From Smallanthus sonchifolius (lineage: Eukaryota > Streptophyta > Magnoliopsida > Asterales > Asteraceae), in assembly GCA_023525975.1 (NCBI GenBank), contig CM042042.1, forward strand, positions 8,439,501 through 8,503,500: a stretch of 64,000 nt of DNA, written 5' to 3'. The notes below the pieces were generated by a model, which made no database searches, had not been told where the DNA came from, and worked only from the letters and a program-made list of their open reading frames with translations. This document shows positions 10,977 to 22,149 of this stretch, piece by piece; the stretch's first letter is position 1; the number at the start of each line of letters is the position of its first letter. The position numbers were made by a program, and so were the translations under genes.

Positions 10977-11660
10977 TTTAAATCGTTCTTTTTTTTAAAC
11001 GTCTTTTTTAAAACCGTTCGTTTTGTCGAAACGTCTTTTTTAAAAGCGTTCATTTTTTTCTAAACATCTTTGTAAAACCGCTCCTTTCTTAAAATGACGG
11101 TTTTTGAAAAAAGGAATTAAAAAAAAATAACGCTTTGAAAAAAAAAATACATAAAATTGCTTTGGTGGAATGAAAGCAATTCAATTTTTTTTAAACTGAC
11201 GTTTAAAAAAATGTTTTTTTTTCAAAACGTTCATTATTTTTTAAATTCTTTTTTAAAAAACGATAATTTTAAATAGGTCGACTCATGAACTTGCTAAAAT
11301 GAACGGCTATAAAAAAGATATTTAGCAAAACGAACGGTATTAAAACCGAATGATTTTAAAAAGGACGTTATAAAAACGCACGTTTTTAAAAAGAGCGTTT
11401 AAGAAAAATGAGAGAGGTATAAAAAAACGAATGGTCATAAAAAAAGCTAAACAACGTAGCTTAAATAAAACGTTTAGAAAAAAACAAACAATGTTAAAAA
11501 TTTGTAGGAAAAGCTAACGGTGTTAAAAAAACATTTAAGAAAACGAACGACTTTATAAAAGAAATGGTTATTAGATTAGTTAAAAATAAGGAAAAAAGAA
11601 AACACCCGTTTTGACAAATAAGTTTTCAACCACACCTATTTGGTAAATACTTTTTTCAAC
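10977..11660. mobile_element. Foldback (long inverted repeat) element, left arm truncated
   Basis: Left part: repeated T-runs with AAACGTC and CCGTTCG. Right part: the complementary pattern CGAACGG and GACGTT with A-runs. The sequence folds on itself around 11250. The outer left arm is missing at the duplication edge; the complete copy is at 17424-18272. No coding capacity is seen. Confidence 0.65.
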
Positions 11661-11884
11661 TAAAAAAAACTCTTAAGAATTGAACATGGTAGTTAGTGGA
11701 CTTGGCCGGGTATTATTTAATTCACAGAAAACAAATGAAAAAATTAAGCCATATTTTCAAAATTATGAATTTATGATAATGGTTGGAGAAATGAGCATTG
11801 AATGAGAGAAATTGACAATTGAACAGAATTGAAAAGGTTACTTGGTGGACTTGGTCTGGCATTATTTAATTCATAAAAACTAAT

Positions 11885-12101
11885 TTTTTTTTGAACGGCA
11901 ACGCTGGATATTTTAGGATAATTGAGTTTTCTCGGAGCAACACCTAAAACATCTAGGGTAGCCCATCACAGGAGGAACCCCTACCTGGGTAAACCCCCTG
12001 ACCTGACCACAGACCCCTTTTTTGCTGTTGCCAGGATTCGAACCCAAGACCTCCACTATGAAAAGTCTTGAGGCTACCATTGCACCAAATGACCAGCGGT
12101 T
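11885..12101 (-). mobile_element. tRNA-derived SINE
   Basis: On the minus strand the element starts AACCGCTGGTCATTTGG. It has an A-box-like TGGTGCAATGG and an exact B box GGTTCGAATCC, and ends in a run of A. Near-identical flanks CATAAAAACTAAT (11872) and CATATAAACTAAT (12102) are its target-site duplication. A short open frame on the minus strand here has no coding meaning. Confidence 0.8.
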
Positions 12102-12234
12102 CATATAAACTAATGAAAAACAAATAACTGAATCTTCTATTTTGTAATCCAACTTGCACCAAAATAATAATTTCTATCCACTTTTCGAGGAGTGATCTAT
12201 TATCTTGTTATCCAACTTACATCAAAATAACCTT

Positions 12235-13195
12235 CTAGAACATAAGAAAATCCATTACAAGTCAAACCATAATCCATAGTTCCCCCTCTAATACTTGAAC
12301 TCTTATAATAGTTTGCCAAAGATATGTAATTAGGTTGCTAATAAACCTACTTAGCTTCCAAACATCAAAGACAACATCTAGTCTTTTGCTAATATCATGG
12401 CATATATTAGATAGCCAATGGCTCTTGAGTATTCAAGTTGAGATACAACCTCACCTTTATTAGGTAAAAGCTTTATATTTTGATCAATAAGTGTGCTAAT
12501 AGGAGAACAATTCTCACAATTAAATTTTTTCATTACTTTCTCAATGTAAAGTCACTGTGAGATAGTAATGCATTTAGATCACCTCAGCCTTTCCGAAATC
12601 CTCCATAAAGAATTTAGATGATGAGAACTCATTGGTTTTATCCACTTGATCTTGACTAGTGTCAAAAATCAACATGTCATCAAAATATAAGCAAATTAGA
12701 ACTCTTTTACCATATTTATCAAATTTGTTGTATACATATTTGTCTGCTTGGTTTAATATATAATCAAATTATAACTCCTTTACCATATTTATCCAATTTG
12801 TTGTATACAAACTTGTATGCTTGGTTTAGTAAATAACCATTAGAGAACACAATGTCATCAAACTTTTGTATCCATTGTTTAGGTGTTTGCTTTATACCAT
12901 ATAATAACTTAATGAGTTTACACACCTTATGCTCATTACCAAGCCTAACAAACCCTTCATGTAGCTTCATGTATATCTCCTCATCCAACTCAGCATTCAA
13001 GAATGCAATTTTCACATTCATTTGGTGAATAACAAGGTTATGTATAGTTGCTAGAGCAATCAACAATCTAATTATGGATATTCTAGTCACAGGAGCATAT
13101 GTATCAAAGTAGTCAATACCTTTCTTTACTCTAAAGCCTTGGATAAGCAATCTATCTTTAAACTTGTCTATAATACCTATTACCATCTATTAGGA
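12235..13195 (-). pseudogene. Copia reverse transcriptase fragment
   Basis: From 13186 to 12764 the minus strand is open and encodes the RT core: VKKGIDYFDTYAPVTR, then VIHQMNVKIAFLN, DEEIYMKLHEGF and LLYGIKQTPKQW. The remainder to about 12235 continues through FDDMLIF and toward RNase H with several stops. A stretch of about 70 bp around the YNKFDKYGK coding region is tandemly doubled (12701-12765 and 12770-12835). No LTR or primer site of this element is recognisable. In the right copy of the duplication A of LNAELDE is G (19605 area), the usual residue. Confidence 0.85.
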
Positions 13196-13332
13196 ATCAG
13201 AGTCGGTAACGCAGCGGAAAACCACACACACCCACATGCACACACGATAGCAGAAAAAGTAAAGACACGAGAATTATAATGCTTCAGCCAAGATTCACCT
13301 ACGTCTACTTTGCAACTACGGTTTATTCTTTA

Positions 13333-13728
13333 CTAGTTTAGATCCCGTGTATATACACGGGTGAAAAATATCAATAAATAAAATTTATAAATATTTATGT
13401 GTATATTTTACACGTGTAAAAATGTATCATATACTAAGGATAGAAAACAAAACTCAAAATATGAAAAAACTAATATATAATTGAGTTTCGAAAATAAATT
13501 AAATACTATTTAATGTAATTTGTTTTTCATTTATTATTTGATCGAAAATAAAAGCTAAATATTTAGATTTTCAAAGTTTTATAAGGGATAATTTAAAATA
13601 AATGTGTTTTATTAGTATAATTAATATTTTCTTTAAATATATATAGTTGTTAAAAATAGGAGGTGCATTTAATAAGAGAGAGACGGGAAAAAAATGATAA
13701 GAATGAATGTGAAGGCGACACGTCTATG
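13333..13728 (-). mobile_element. Non-autonomous Helitron, 5' end unclear
   Basis: On the minus strand the 3' end has the Helitron signature: hairpin CCCGTG-TATATA-CACGGG, a short A-rich gap, then CTAG at 13336-13333 followed by T. The body (ATTATACTAATAAAACACAT, ACGTGTCGCC) matches the Helitron at 45459-45906, which shows both ends. The 5' TC end is not recognisable here. Confidence 0.7.
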
Positions 13729-14860
13729 ATGCTGGAGCATCGGATTTAACTAGACCAACCTGAACCCGACCGTGAACCGGAACGAGATGCAAGAAACGTG
13801 GAGTTGGGTTACATAATTTAGAGTAAACTGTCATTTTCATCCCTATGGTTTGGTTAAAATTATCACGTTCATCCAATAGTTTGTTTTTTTTGTATCTGGG
13901 TCCTCGTGGTTTTAAAATCTTGCAACTTTTTTCCAATCAGCTAACACCATCCATTTTTCTCAGTTAAATGAGGGGTAATTTAGTCCTTTTATATATTTAT
14001 TTTATTTATTCATCTTTTTAATTATCCTCAATTTAAGCTTTAATTAATCATCCCCCCGACAAAAATTGGTCGGGAAAAGAGGAAGAAGGCCAGTAGGGGC
14101 TAGAGATGTGAAAGACTTTTAGGGTGGAGGTTACCAAGAGTAAGAAATAGATTTGCATACATATACAAATAAAAACACATTTGTCTTTTTATGAATAACA
14201 CATATGGTAAGAATTAAAACCAAGAGGAATAAATAGCTTCCATGAAGATGGTCCTAGAGATGGAGATATAGATAGATGAAGGGGAAGAAGTGAGGGTAGG
14301 GTTGGGGTGGGTAAATTACAAAAAATAGTCATTTAATAATTTGAGTATATTACATAATTAGTCATTACATGTGAGAAGACTAAAATGTCCTTACTTTTAA
14401 CTAGAAAAAAACTAGCGATGTTGGTGGGTTGAAGTTAACTGAGACAGGTTACACATCACGGGGAGGAAAAAAGTCAAATTGAAACTAGTAGACCGAAAGC
14501 ATTATTTTGACCAAACCGCATGGAGCAAAAACGAAGTTTACTCTTTTATTATTAAAAAATTCTTTGGTTTCAATTTTTATAAAATGTGGAACCATGCCCC
14601 ACAATTATGGAGAAATATGGAAAAACTTAGGTAAATGATGTGGCGCCTAGTTTCCACACTCATTTTCCATAAGAGGTATAACCGTTTTTTACCACTGTGG
14701 TTGGTGACTGAGTGGCAAAGGTAAAGCCTATTGAAACACCTAGGTTTGAAAGTCTTGGTTCAAGTCTCGCACAAATAAAATTCTAAAAATAACAAATACC
14801 CCTTGTCCTAACCTTCTAAACATAATAACATCCATTTTTGTTCCGTTGACTTGTTGCAAA
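13729..14860. other. Non-coding stretch between Helitron and receptor exon
   Basis: It holds AT-rich DNA, a SINE (14699-14800) and, just before 14861, the sequence CCGTTGACTTGTTGCAAAATG, nearly the same as the start region of the receptor gene at 42400. I see no gene in 13729-14698. Confidence 0.5.
14699..14800 (+). mobile_element. tRNA-derived SINE, second family
   Basis: A-box-like TGACTGAGTGG at 14705-14715 and B-box GGTTCAAGTC at 14757-14766 are spaced as in tRNA promoters, followed by an A-rich tail. The tRNA-like part resembles a tRNA with a long variable arm, but it lacks acceptor pairing, so I call a SINE and not a tRNA gene. Ends are approximate. Confidence 0.55.
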
Positions 14861-15540
14861 ATGATTACTCTCATCATCTTCATTGTTCTTGTAGAAGCAT
14901 GTTTTATAACTATAGATTAAATTCTATGTATCGGTATACTAGGCTAGTATGCAGGAGGGTGTTCCTGAGTACTTAGCTTGTTCACCAGTTTGGTCCTGCG
15001 TACTTGTCAAGTACGCAGGTAGTGTTCCTGCGCCTATAAATAAAAGACTTGTCTTCATTTGTAGGTGGAACTTCTGGAACAAGGTTGAGAGGTGTCCGGG
15101 TCGGGAAGAGCTCTCCCGACCCCTGGACCGTGAGCGTAGATGAGAGATGTGTACTTCTTCGGTATGTAGTCTGTAATACGGGATGACTTCTTTGTTATGG
15201 ATTACGTTTCGTTTCATTATCTTTTGTCTGTGTTCGTGTTTTCTCTGTCTCGTTTCTTTGTTCCCACACAAATCACAGAACAGATCGTGTTATTTCCGCT
15301 GCGCGACGAGGCTCCCGGGACCTACAGTTCTATGTTCCAACATGATCATCAATTGTTCTCCTACATCTGCTGTTTCAACTATCAAAGTTGGTGATCAACT
15401 CAAATTCACTTCTCAGCTTGTTTCCCCTGGCACGAAGTTCACGTTGGGGTTCTTTACCATTCAGAAAACAAACTACACTTATTTAGGAATTTGGTATACC
15501 TTTGATATTTTTTCCAGGAGAAAAGTATGGGTAGCTGATG
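14861..15540 (+). pseudogene. 5' fragment of an S-domain receptor kinase, split by an insertion (copy 1)
   Basis: ATG at 14861 opens a signal peptide (MITLIIFIVLVEA) like that at 42400. At about 14902 foreign DNA begins; receptor sequence resumes at 15341 with IINCSPTSAVSTIKVGDQL and the bulb-lectin start SQLVSPGTKFTLGFF, YLGIWYTF and RRKVWVAD. Similarity to the receptor stops at about 15540, where LTR-like DNA follows. The rest of the S-domain, membrane segment and kinase are absent. A chance ATG inside the inserted DNA opens one frame into the lectin part, but I see no reason to think that a product is made. It shows that the ancestral cluster held at least one more plus-strand receptor. 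Confidence 0.85.
14902..15340 (+). mobile_element. About 440-bp LTR-like insertion with one perfect palindrome
   Basis: The insertion separates signal peptide and lectin of the receptor fragment; CATG flanks both ends. It contains a perfect 25-nt palindrome at 14995-15019 (arms CCTGCGTACTTG and CAAGTACGCAGG around T), and 15 bp after it a TATA box (TATAAATAA, 15035-15043). The palindrome is built like those at 827-1012. It is probably a solo LTR, but clear TG/CA ends were not found. Confidence 0.5.
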
Positions 15541-16975
15541 TGAATGTTTTGATATATAAAAATATAAGTAAAAATATTTTTATAATGATTTCACAAAAAC
15601 AAGTTTTAAATTTATAAAATGATAATTAAGTTAACTTAAAACACACATAATATGCAAGTGTACCTATCGCGTCGTAATATAGTTTAGGTAAGAATCAAGT
15701 ATCAAACCAATGGATACGGTCGAGTTTCAATACTCATTTTTTGTTATCGTTTAGCCGGATTAATTAGTAAATGGGTTTTGTGTGCTTGTGAAGCAGAAAA
15801 GTAAATGACGGTAAAGTAAATAACATAAAAGTAAAAACGTGCATGAAGTGTGTAACAGAAATGTAACTATCAGAATAGTAAATAGCAGAAAAGTAAATAA
15901 GGCGAAAATGATCAGATTACGGATAGTATTGCTTCGAGCTTCGAGATTCGAATCAGCTTGGTATGTGATAATGTTAAGTTGACTAATTCAGTGATATGAC
16001 TACTACAAACTTATGACCCGGATCACCGCTAGAGCCTCGTCCTCACTACATTTGATTCACAAATTACGTTCTTTAAATTAAAATAGTAGTGCCCCCCCCC
16101 CCCCCGTTAGGGACAACAATTACCCTCAACCCATCGAATGGTCATCTCCGAGTTGGTTTAAGACATCGAACTTAAAATGTTTTATATTAAAGTTAAATAG
16201 GTGATTATCTTTTACTCATCGGGAGGCGATGTAACAATGAGACCAAGTATAAAGACGTACCGTTCCCAACATGAGTTCACCAATTCGTATAATAATCTCC
16301 TATAAAGACGTACGATCTTATAAGTATATACCAAACCTTGGCTTATCAATCTCTGCTAATATAAAGACGTACGGGTTTCAAGGAAGTTTGATTAAAAAGG
16401 GTTTTACAATCTTACTCTTTAAAATCAAGACATAAAGACGGATTTAGACAAAAATAAAAGTCCACCGAAAGATGGTTTTTAAGAACGGATTTGTTAAAGA
16501 CATAAACATACCACTTTATTAATACGTTAAACATTAACATGCACCAAACATCATCTTCACCCTAGCAATACAAAGAAGTTTTAGCCACGAATGTCCATAA
16601 CGACTATCGTAATGATGAGTTTCTTGGGCTCCCCTATTGTGGAACAAGGAGGAAGAGCCCCTCTACTCTCTACTCTAACTACGAGAATGCTCTATTCTTG
16701 AGTGTTCTTTTGGTCTGAATGGGTGTGTGCAATGAAGAACTCAAGCCTCCTATTTATAGGCCTCAAAATATGCAATGCACGGTGGTGCAATGAGTTGCAC
16801 GGTCATGCAAAGGCCTAGGGAATCAAATAGGGTACATAGGACACGGTACTGGGCCGTAGAGGAGAAGAAAGGACAATGCACGGCCGTGCATTGGGATCCA
16901 CATCTTCTTTGGTTGACTCGCACAACCCTTCGTTGTTTTGCTGTCACAGCATCTGCTCACCACCACTGACCGCCC
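15541..16975 (-). repeat. LTR-like segment, probably minus strand, with palindromes next to TATA
   Basis: CAAGTGTACCTATCGCGTCG near 15655 recalls the end regions of Athila-type LTRs. On the minus strand CTATAAATAGG (16759-16749) looks like a TATA box. Directly upstream of it lie TGCACGGTGGTGCA (16776-16789), TGCACGGTCATGCA (16796-16809) and the perfect TGCACGGCCGTGCA (16877-16890). A poly-C run lies near 16092. AAAGACGTAC(G) recurs at 16250-16380. No protein is seen. Confidence 0.5.
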
Positions 16976-17423
16976 GTCACATCCGGACCGATAGCTAACA
17001 CCACCGTCGCTTGCTCTCGTCGATGAGTGAAGCTCCCACGCCCGCAAAAAAAACCCGAGAACCGGCTGTTTTCGACTACAATCAGGTCGCCGGCCTCCAC
17101 TTGGTGCTTTGCCGTTGCTGTTGTGGAACACTGGTATTCACGGCCGTGCCATTCTCTCATGCAATATCATTTATTTTTCGCCGACTTCATGCTCATGTAT
17201 TCCTACATCACTACATGCAACACATAGGCCATCGTCATAGACCTATCTGCTTGTGCCACGCAACAACCAAGCTTTCTCAAGAGTGGCTACTAACTTGCTA
17301 GCTTTTTTTTAAAAGTTTTCCACCGCCTAAAAAAATGTCGTCCAAAGCCTACCCACGTGCTATCTGGCTTGCTTTTTACTTTATTCTGCTCGATGGCTCT
17401 CCCTTACTTTCTTCTTTGCAAAG
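16976..17423. other. Unassigned DNA at the duplication junction
   Basis: 16976-17337 is moderately GC-rich and present in both copies; its open frames have no recognisable motif. 17338-17423 is present only here, between the two copies, directly left of the complete foldback element. Confidence 0.5.
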
Positions 17424-18272
17424 TTATAAAAAATATTTACCAAATAAGTGTAGTTGAAATTTATTTACTAAAATGAGTGTTTTTGAGTTTTTTTTCTTTA
17501 TTTTTAACTAAATAACTATCTTTTTTTTTTCCAAAACATCCTTTATAAACGTTTTTTTAAACCGTTCAATTTGTCTAAACGTATTTTTTTAAATCGTTCT
17601 TTTTTTTAAACGTCTTTTTTAAAATCGTTCGTTTTGTCGAAACGTCTTTTTTAAAAGCGTTCATTTTTTTCTAAACATCTTTGTAAAACCGCTCCTTTCT
17701 TAAAATGACGGTTTTTGAAAAAAGGAATTAAAAAAAAAATAACGCTTTGAAAAAAAAAATACATAAAATTGCTTTGGTGGAATGAAAGCAATTCAATTTT
17801 TTTTAAACTGACGTTTAAAAAAATGTTTTTTTTCAAAACGTTCATTATTTTTTAAATTCTTTTTTAAAAAACGATAATTTTAAATAGGTCGACTCATGAA
17901 CTTGCTAAAATGAACGGCTATAAAAAAGATATTTAGCAAAACGAACGGTATTAAAACCGAATGATTTTAAAAAGGACGTTATAAAAACGCACGTTTTTAA
18001 AAAGAGCGTTTAAGAAAAATGAGAGAGGTATAAAAAAACGAATGGTCATAAAAAAAGCTAAACAACGTAGCATAAATAAAACGTTTAGAAAAAACAAACA
18101 ATGTTAAAAATTAGTAGGAAAAGCTAACGGTGTTAAAAAAACATTTAAGAAAACGAACGACTTTATAAAAGAAATGGTTATTAGATTAGTTAAAAATAAG
18201 GAAAAAAGAAAACACCCGTTTTAATAAATAAGTTTCTAACCACACCTATTTGGTAAATATTTTTTTCAACTA
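17424..18272. mobile_element. Complete foldback element with long inverted repeats
   Basis: The left arm from about 17428 (AAAAAATATTTACCAAATAAGTG) is the reverse complement, with few changes, of the right arm ending near 18270 (CACCTATTTGGTAAATATTTTTTT). Further in, GAGTGTTTTTGAG/TTATTTTTAACTAA pairs with TTAGTTAAAAATAA near 18190. The interior is an array of AACGNNC motifs between T- or A-runs. It spans the left edge of the right duplication copy (17587), so it is native to this site and the left copy holds a truncated version. I found no transposase or clear target duplication. Confidence 0.65.
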
Positions 18273-18494
18273 AAAAAAACTCTTAAGAATTGAACATGGT
18301 AGTTAGTGGACTTGGCCGGGTATTATTTAATTCACAGAAAACAAATGAAAAAATTAAGCCATATTTTCAAAATTATGAATTTATGATAATGGTTGGAGAA
18401 ATGAGCATTGAATGAGAGAAATTGACAATTGAACAGAATTGAAAAGGTTACTTGGTGGACTTGGTCTGGCATTATTTAATTCATAAAAACTAAT

Positions 18495-18711
18495 TTTTTT
18501 TTGAACGGCAACGCTGGATATTTTAGGATAATTGAGTTTTCTCGGAGCAACACCTAAAACATCTAGGGTAGCCCATCACAGGAGGAACCCCTACCTGAGT
18601 AAACCCCCTGACCTGGCCACAGACCCATTTTTTGCTGTTGCCAGGATTCGAACCCAAGACCTTCACTATGAAAAGTCTTGAGGCTACCATTGCACCAAAT
18701 GACCAGCGGTT
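18495..18711 (-). mobile_element. tRNA-derived SINE (duplicate of 11885-12101)
   Basis: Same element in the right duplication copy, with B box GGTTCGAATCC on the minus strand and a handful of substitutions. Confidence 0.8.
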
Positions 18712-18843
18712 CATATAAACTAATGAAAAACAAATAACTGAATCTTCTATTTTGTAATCCAACTTGCACCAAAATAATAATTTCTATCCACTTTTCGAGG
18801 AGTGATCTATTATCTTGTTATCCAACTTACATCAAAATAACCT

Positions 18844-19800
18844 TCTAGAACATAAGAAAATCCATTACAAGTCAAACCATAATCCATAGTTCCCCTCTAA
18901 TACTTGAACTCTTATAATAGTTTGCCAAAGATATGTAATTAGGTTGCTAATAAACCTACTTAGCTTCCAAACATCAAAGACAACATCTAGTCTTTTGCTA
19001 ATATCATGGCATATATTAGATAGCCAATGGCTCTTGAGTATTCAAGTTGAGATACAACCTCACCTTTATTAGGTAAAAGCTTTATATTTTGATCAATAAG
19101 TGTGCTAATAGGAGAACAATTCTCACAATTAAATTTTTTCATTACTTTCTCAATGTAAAGTCACTGTGAGATAGTAATGCATTTAGATCACCTCAGCCTT
19201 TCCGAAATCCTCCATAAAGAATTTAGATGATGAGAACTCATTGGTTTTATCCACTTGATCTTGACTAGTGTCAAAAATCAACATGTCATCAAAATATAAG
19301 CAAATTAGAACTCTTTTACCATATTTATCAAATTTGTTGTATACATATTTGTCTGCTTGGTTTAATATATAATCAAATTATAACTCCTTTACCATATTTA
19401 TCCAATTTGTTGTATACAAACTTGTATGCTTGGTTTAGTAAATAACCATTAGAGAACACAATGTCATCAAACTTTTGTATCCATTGTTTAGGTGTTTGCT
19501 TTATACCATATAATAACTTAATGAGTTTACACACCTTGTGCTCATTACCAAGCCTAACAAACCCTTCATGTAGCTTCATGTATATCTCCTCATCCAACTC
19601 ACCATTCAAGAATGCAATTTTCACATTCATTTGGTGAATAACAAGGTTATGTATAGTTGCTAGAGCAATCAACAATCTAATTATGGATATTCTAGTCACA
19701 GGAGCATATGTATCAAAGTAGTCAATACCTTTCTTTACTCTAAAGCCTTGGATAAGCAATCTATCTTTAAACTTGTCTATAATACCTATTACCATCTATT
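18844..19800 (-). pseudogene. Copia reverse transcriptase fragment (duplicate)
   Basis: Duplicate of 12235-13195. The open part at 19795-19373 reads AFLNGELDEEIY, which is the usual copia RT sequence, while the left copy has A in place of that G. The C-terminal stops and the short internal tandem repeat are shared. Confidence 0.85.
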
Positions 19801-19941
19801 AGGAATCAGAGTCGGTAACGCAGCGGAAAACCACACACACCCACATGCACACACGATAGCAGAAAAAGTAAAGACACGAGAATTATAATGCTTCAGCCAA
19901 GATTCACTAACGTCTACTTTGCAACTAGGGTTTATTCTTTA

Positions 19942-20337
19942 CTAGTTTAGATCCCGTGTATACACACGGGTGAAAAATATCAATAAATAAAATTTATAAA
20001 TATTTATGTGTATATTTTACACGTGTAAAAATGTATCATATACTAAGGATAGAAAACAAAACTCAAAATATGAAAAAACTAATATATAATTGAGTTTCGA
20101 AAATAAATTAAATACTATTTAATGTAATTTGTTTTTCATTTATTATTTGATCGAAAATAAAAGCTAAATATTTAGATTTTCAAAGTTTTATAAGGGATAA
20201 TTTAAAATAAATGTGTTTTATTAGTATAATTAATATTTTCTTTAAATATATATAGTTGTTAAAAATAGGAGGTGCATTTAATAAGAGAGAGACGGGAAAA
20301 AAATGATAAGAATGAATGTGAAGGCGACACGTCTATG
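19942..20337 (-). mobile_element. Non-autonomous Helitron (duplicate of 13333-13728)
   Basis: Same 3' hairpin and CTAG end. One hairpin loop base differs (TACACACGGG instead of TATACACGGG). Confidence 0.65.
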
Positions 20338-21307
20338 ATGCTGGAGCATCGGATTTAACTGGACCAACCTGAACCCGACCGTGAACCGGAACGAGATGCA
20401 AGAAATGTGGAGTTGGGTTACATAATTTAGAGTAAACTGTCATTTTCATCCCTATGGTTTGGTTAAAATTATCACGTTCATCCAATAGTTTGTTTTTTTT
20501 GTATCTGGGTCCTCGTGGTTTTAAAATCTTGCAACTTTTTTCCAGTCAGCTAACACCATCCATTTTTCTCAGTTAAATGAGGGGTAATTTAGTCCTTTTA
20601 CATATTTATTTTATTTATTCATCTTTTTAATTATCCTCAATTTAAGCTTTAATTAATCATCCCCCCGACAAAAATTGGTCGGGAAAAGAGGAAGAAGGCC
20701 AGTAGGGGCCAGAGATGTGAAAGACTTTTAGGGTGGAGGTTACCAAGAGTAAGAAATAGATTTGCATACATATACAAATAAAAACACATTTGTCTTTTTA
20801 TGAATAACACATATGGTAAGAATTAAAACCAAGAGGAATAAATAGCTTCCATGAAGGTGGTCCTAGAGATGGAGATATAGATAGATGAAGGGGAAGAAGT
20901 GAGGGTAGGGTTGGGGTGGGTAAATTACAAAAAATAGTCATTTAATAATTTGAGTATATTACATAATTAGTCATTACATGTGAGAAGACTAAAATGTCCT
21001 TACTTTTAACTAGAAAAAAACTAGCGATGTTGGTGGGTTGAAGTTAACTGAGACAGGTTACACATCACGGGGAGGAAAAAAGTCAAATTGAAACTAGTAG
21101 ACCGAAAGCATTATTTTGACCAAACCGCATGGAGCAAAAACGAAGTTTACTCTTTTATTATTAAAAAATTCTTTGGTTTCAATTTTTATAAAATGTGGAA
21201 CCATGCCCCACAATTATGGAGAAATATGGAAAAACTTAGGTAAATGATGTGGCGCCTAGTTTCCACACTCATTTTCCATAAGAGGTATAACCGTTTTTTA
21301 CCACTGT

Positions 21308-21409
21308 GGTTGGTGACTGAGTGGCAAAGGTAAAGCCTATTGAAACACCTAGGTTTGAAAGTCTTGGTTCAAGTCTCGCACAAATAAAATTCTAAAAATA
21401 ACAAATACC
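21308..21409 (+). mobile_element. tRNA-derived SINE (duplicate of 14699-14800)
   Basis: A-box- and B-box-like sequences are the same as in the left copy. Confidence 0.55.
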
Positions 21410-21469
21410 CCTTGTCCTAACCTTCTAAACATAATAACATCCATTTTTGTTCCGTTGACTTGTTGCAAA

Positions 21470-22149
21470 ATGATTACTCTCATCATCTTCATTGTTCTTG
21501 TAGAAGCATGTTTTGTAACTATAGATTAAATTCTATGTATCGGTATACTAGGCTAGTATGCAGGAGGGTGTTCCTGAGTACTTAGCTTGTTCACCAGTTT
21601 GGTCCTGCGTACTTGTCAAGTACGCAGGTAGTGTTCCTGCGCCTATAAATAAAAGACTTGTCTTTATTTGTAGGTGGAACTTCTGGAACAAGGTTGAGAG
21701 GTGTCCGGGTCGGGAAGAGCTCTCCCGACCCCTGGACCGTGAGCGTAGATGAGAGATGTGTACTTCTTCGGTATGTAGTCTGTAATACGGGATGACTTCT
21801 TTGTTATGGATTACGTTTCGTTTCATTATCTTTTGTCTGTGTTCGTGTTTTCTCTGTCTCGTTTCTTTGTTCCCACACAAATCACAGAACAGATCGTGTT
21901 ATTTCCGCTGCGCGACGAGGCTCCCGGGACCTACAGTTCTATGTTCCAACATGATCATCAATTGTTCTCCTACATCTGCTGTTTCAACTATCAAAGTTGG
22001 TGATCAACTCAAATTCACTTCTCAGCTTGTTTCCCCTGGCACGAAGTTCACGTTGGGGTTCTTTACCATTCAGAAAACAAACTACACTTATTTAGGAATT
22101 TGGTATACCTTTGATATTTTTTCCAGGAGAAAAGTATGGGTAGCTGATG
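21470..22149 (+). pseudogene. 5' fragment of an S-domain receptor kinase, split by an insertion (copy 2)
   Basis: Duplicate of 14861-15540: ATG at 21470, inserted LTR-like DNA at 21511-21949 with the 25-nt palindrome at 21604-21628, lectin part from 21950. Truncated at the same point. The two copies differ by a few bases only (for example GTTTTATAA against GTTTTGTAA at the left edge of the insertion). Confidence 0.85.

Larger units (their letters stand above)
10977..17337 (+). repeat. Left copy of a 6.4-kb tandem segmental duplication
   Basis: This stretch matches 17587-23949 at a constant offset of 6609-6612 bp, with only scattered substitutions and small indels. It starts inside the left arm of a foldback element and ends at AAAAAAATG (17337). 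The offset changes from 6609 to 6611 across a poly-C run near 16092. Both copies carry the same SINEs, copia relic, Helitron and broken receptor exon, so all of these predate the duplication. Confidence 0.95.

Noticed and set aside
14699..14800. A true tRNA gene
   Set aside because: A- and B-box-like sequences are present but no acceptor stem or complete cloverleaf; the same holds for 11885-12101, 35188-35272 and 49040-49117.
16750..17301. Short Cys/His/Arg-rich open frames on both strands (also at 23361-23913)
   Set aside because: They lie in LTR-like DNA, overlap on both strands and have no domain; they are present twice because of the duplication.
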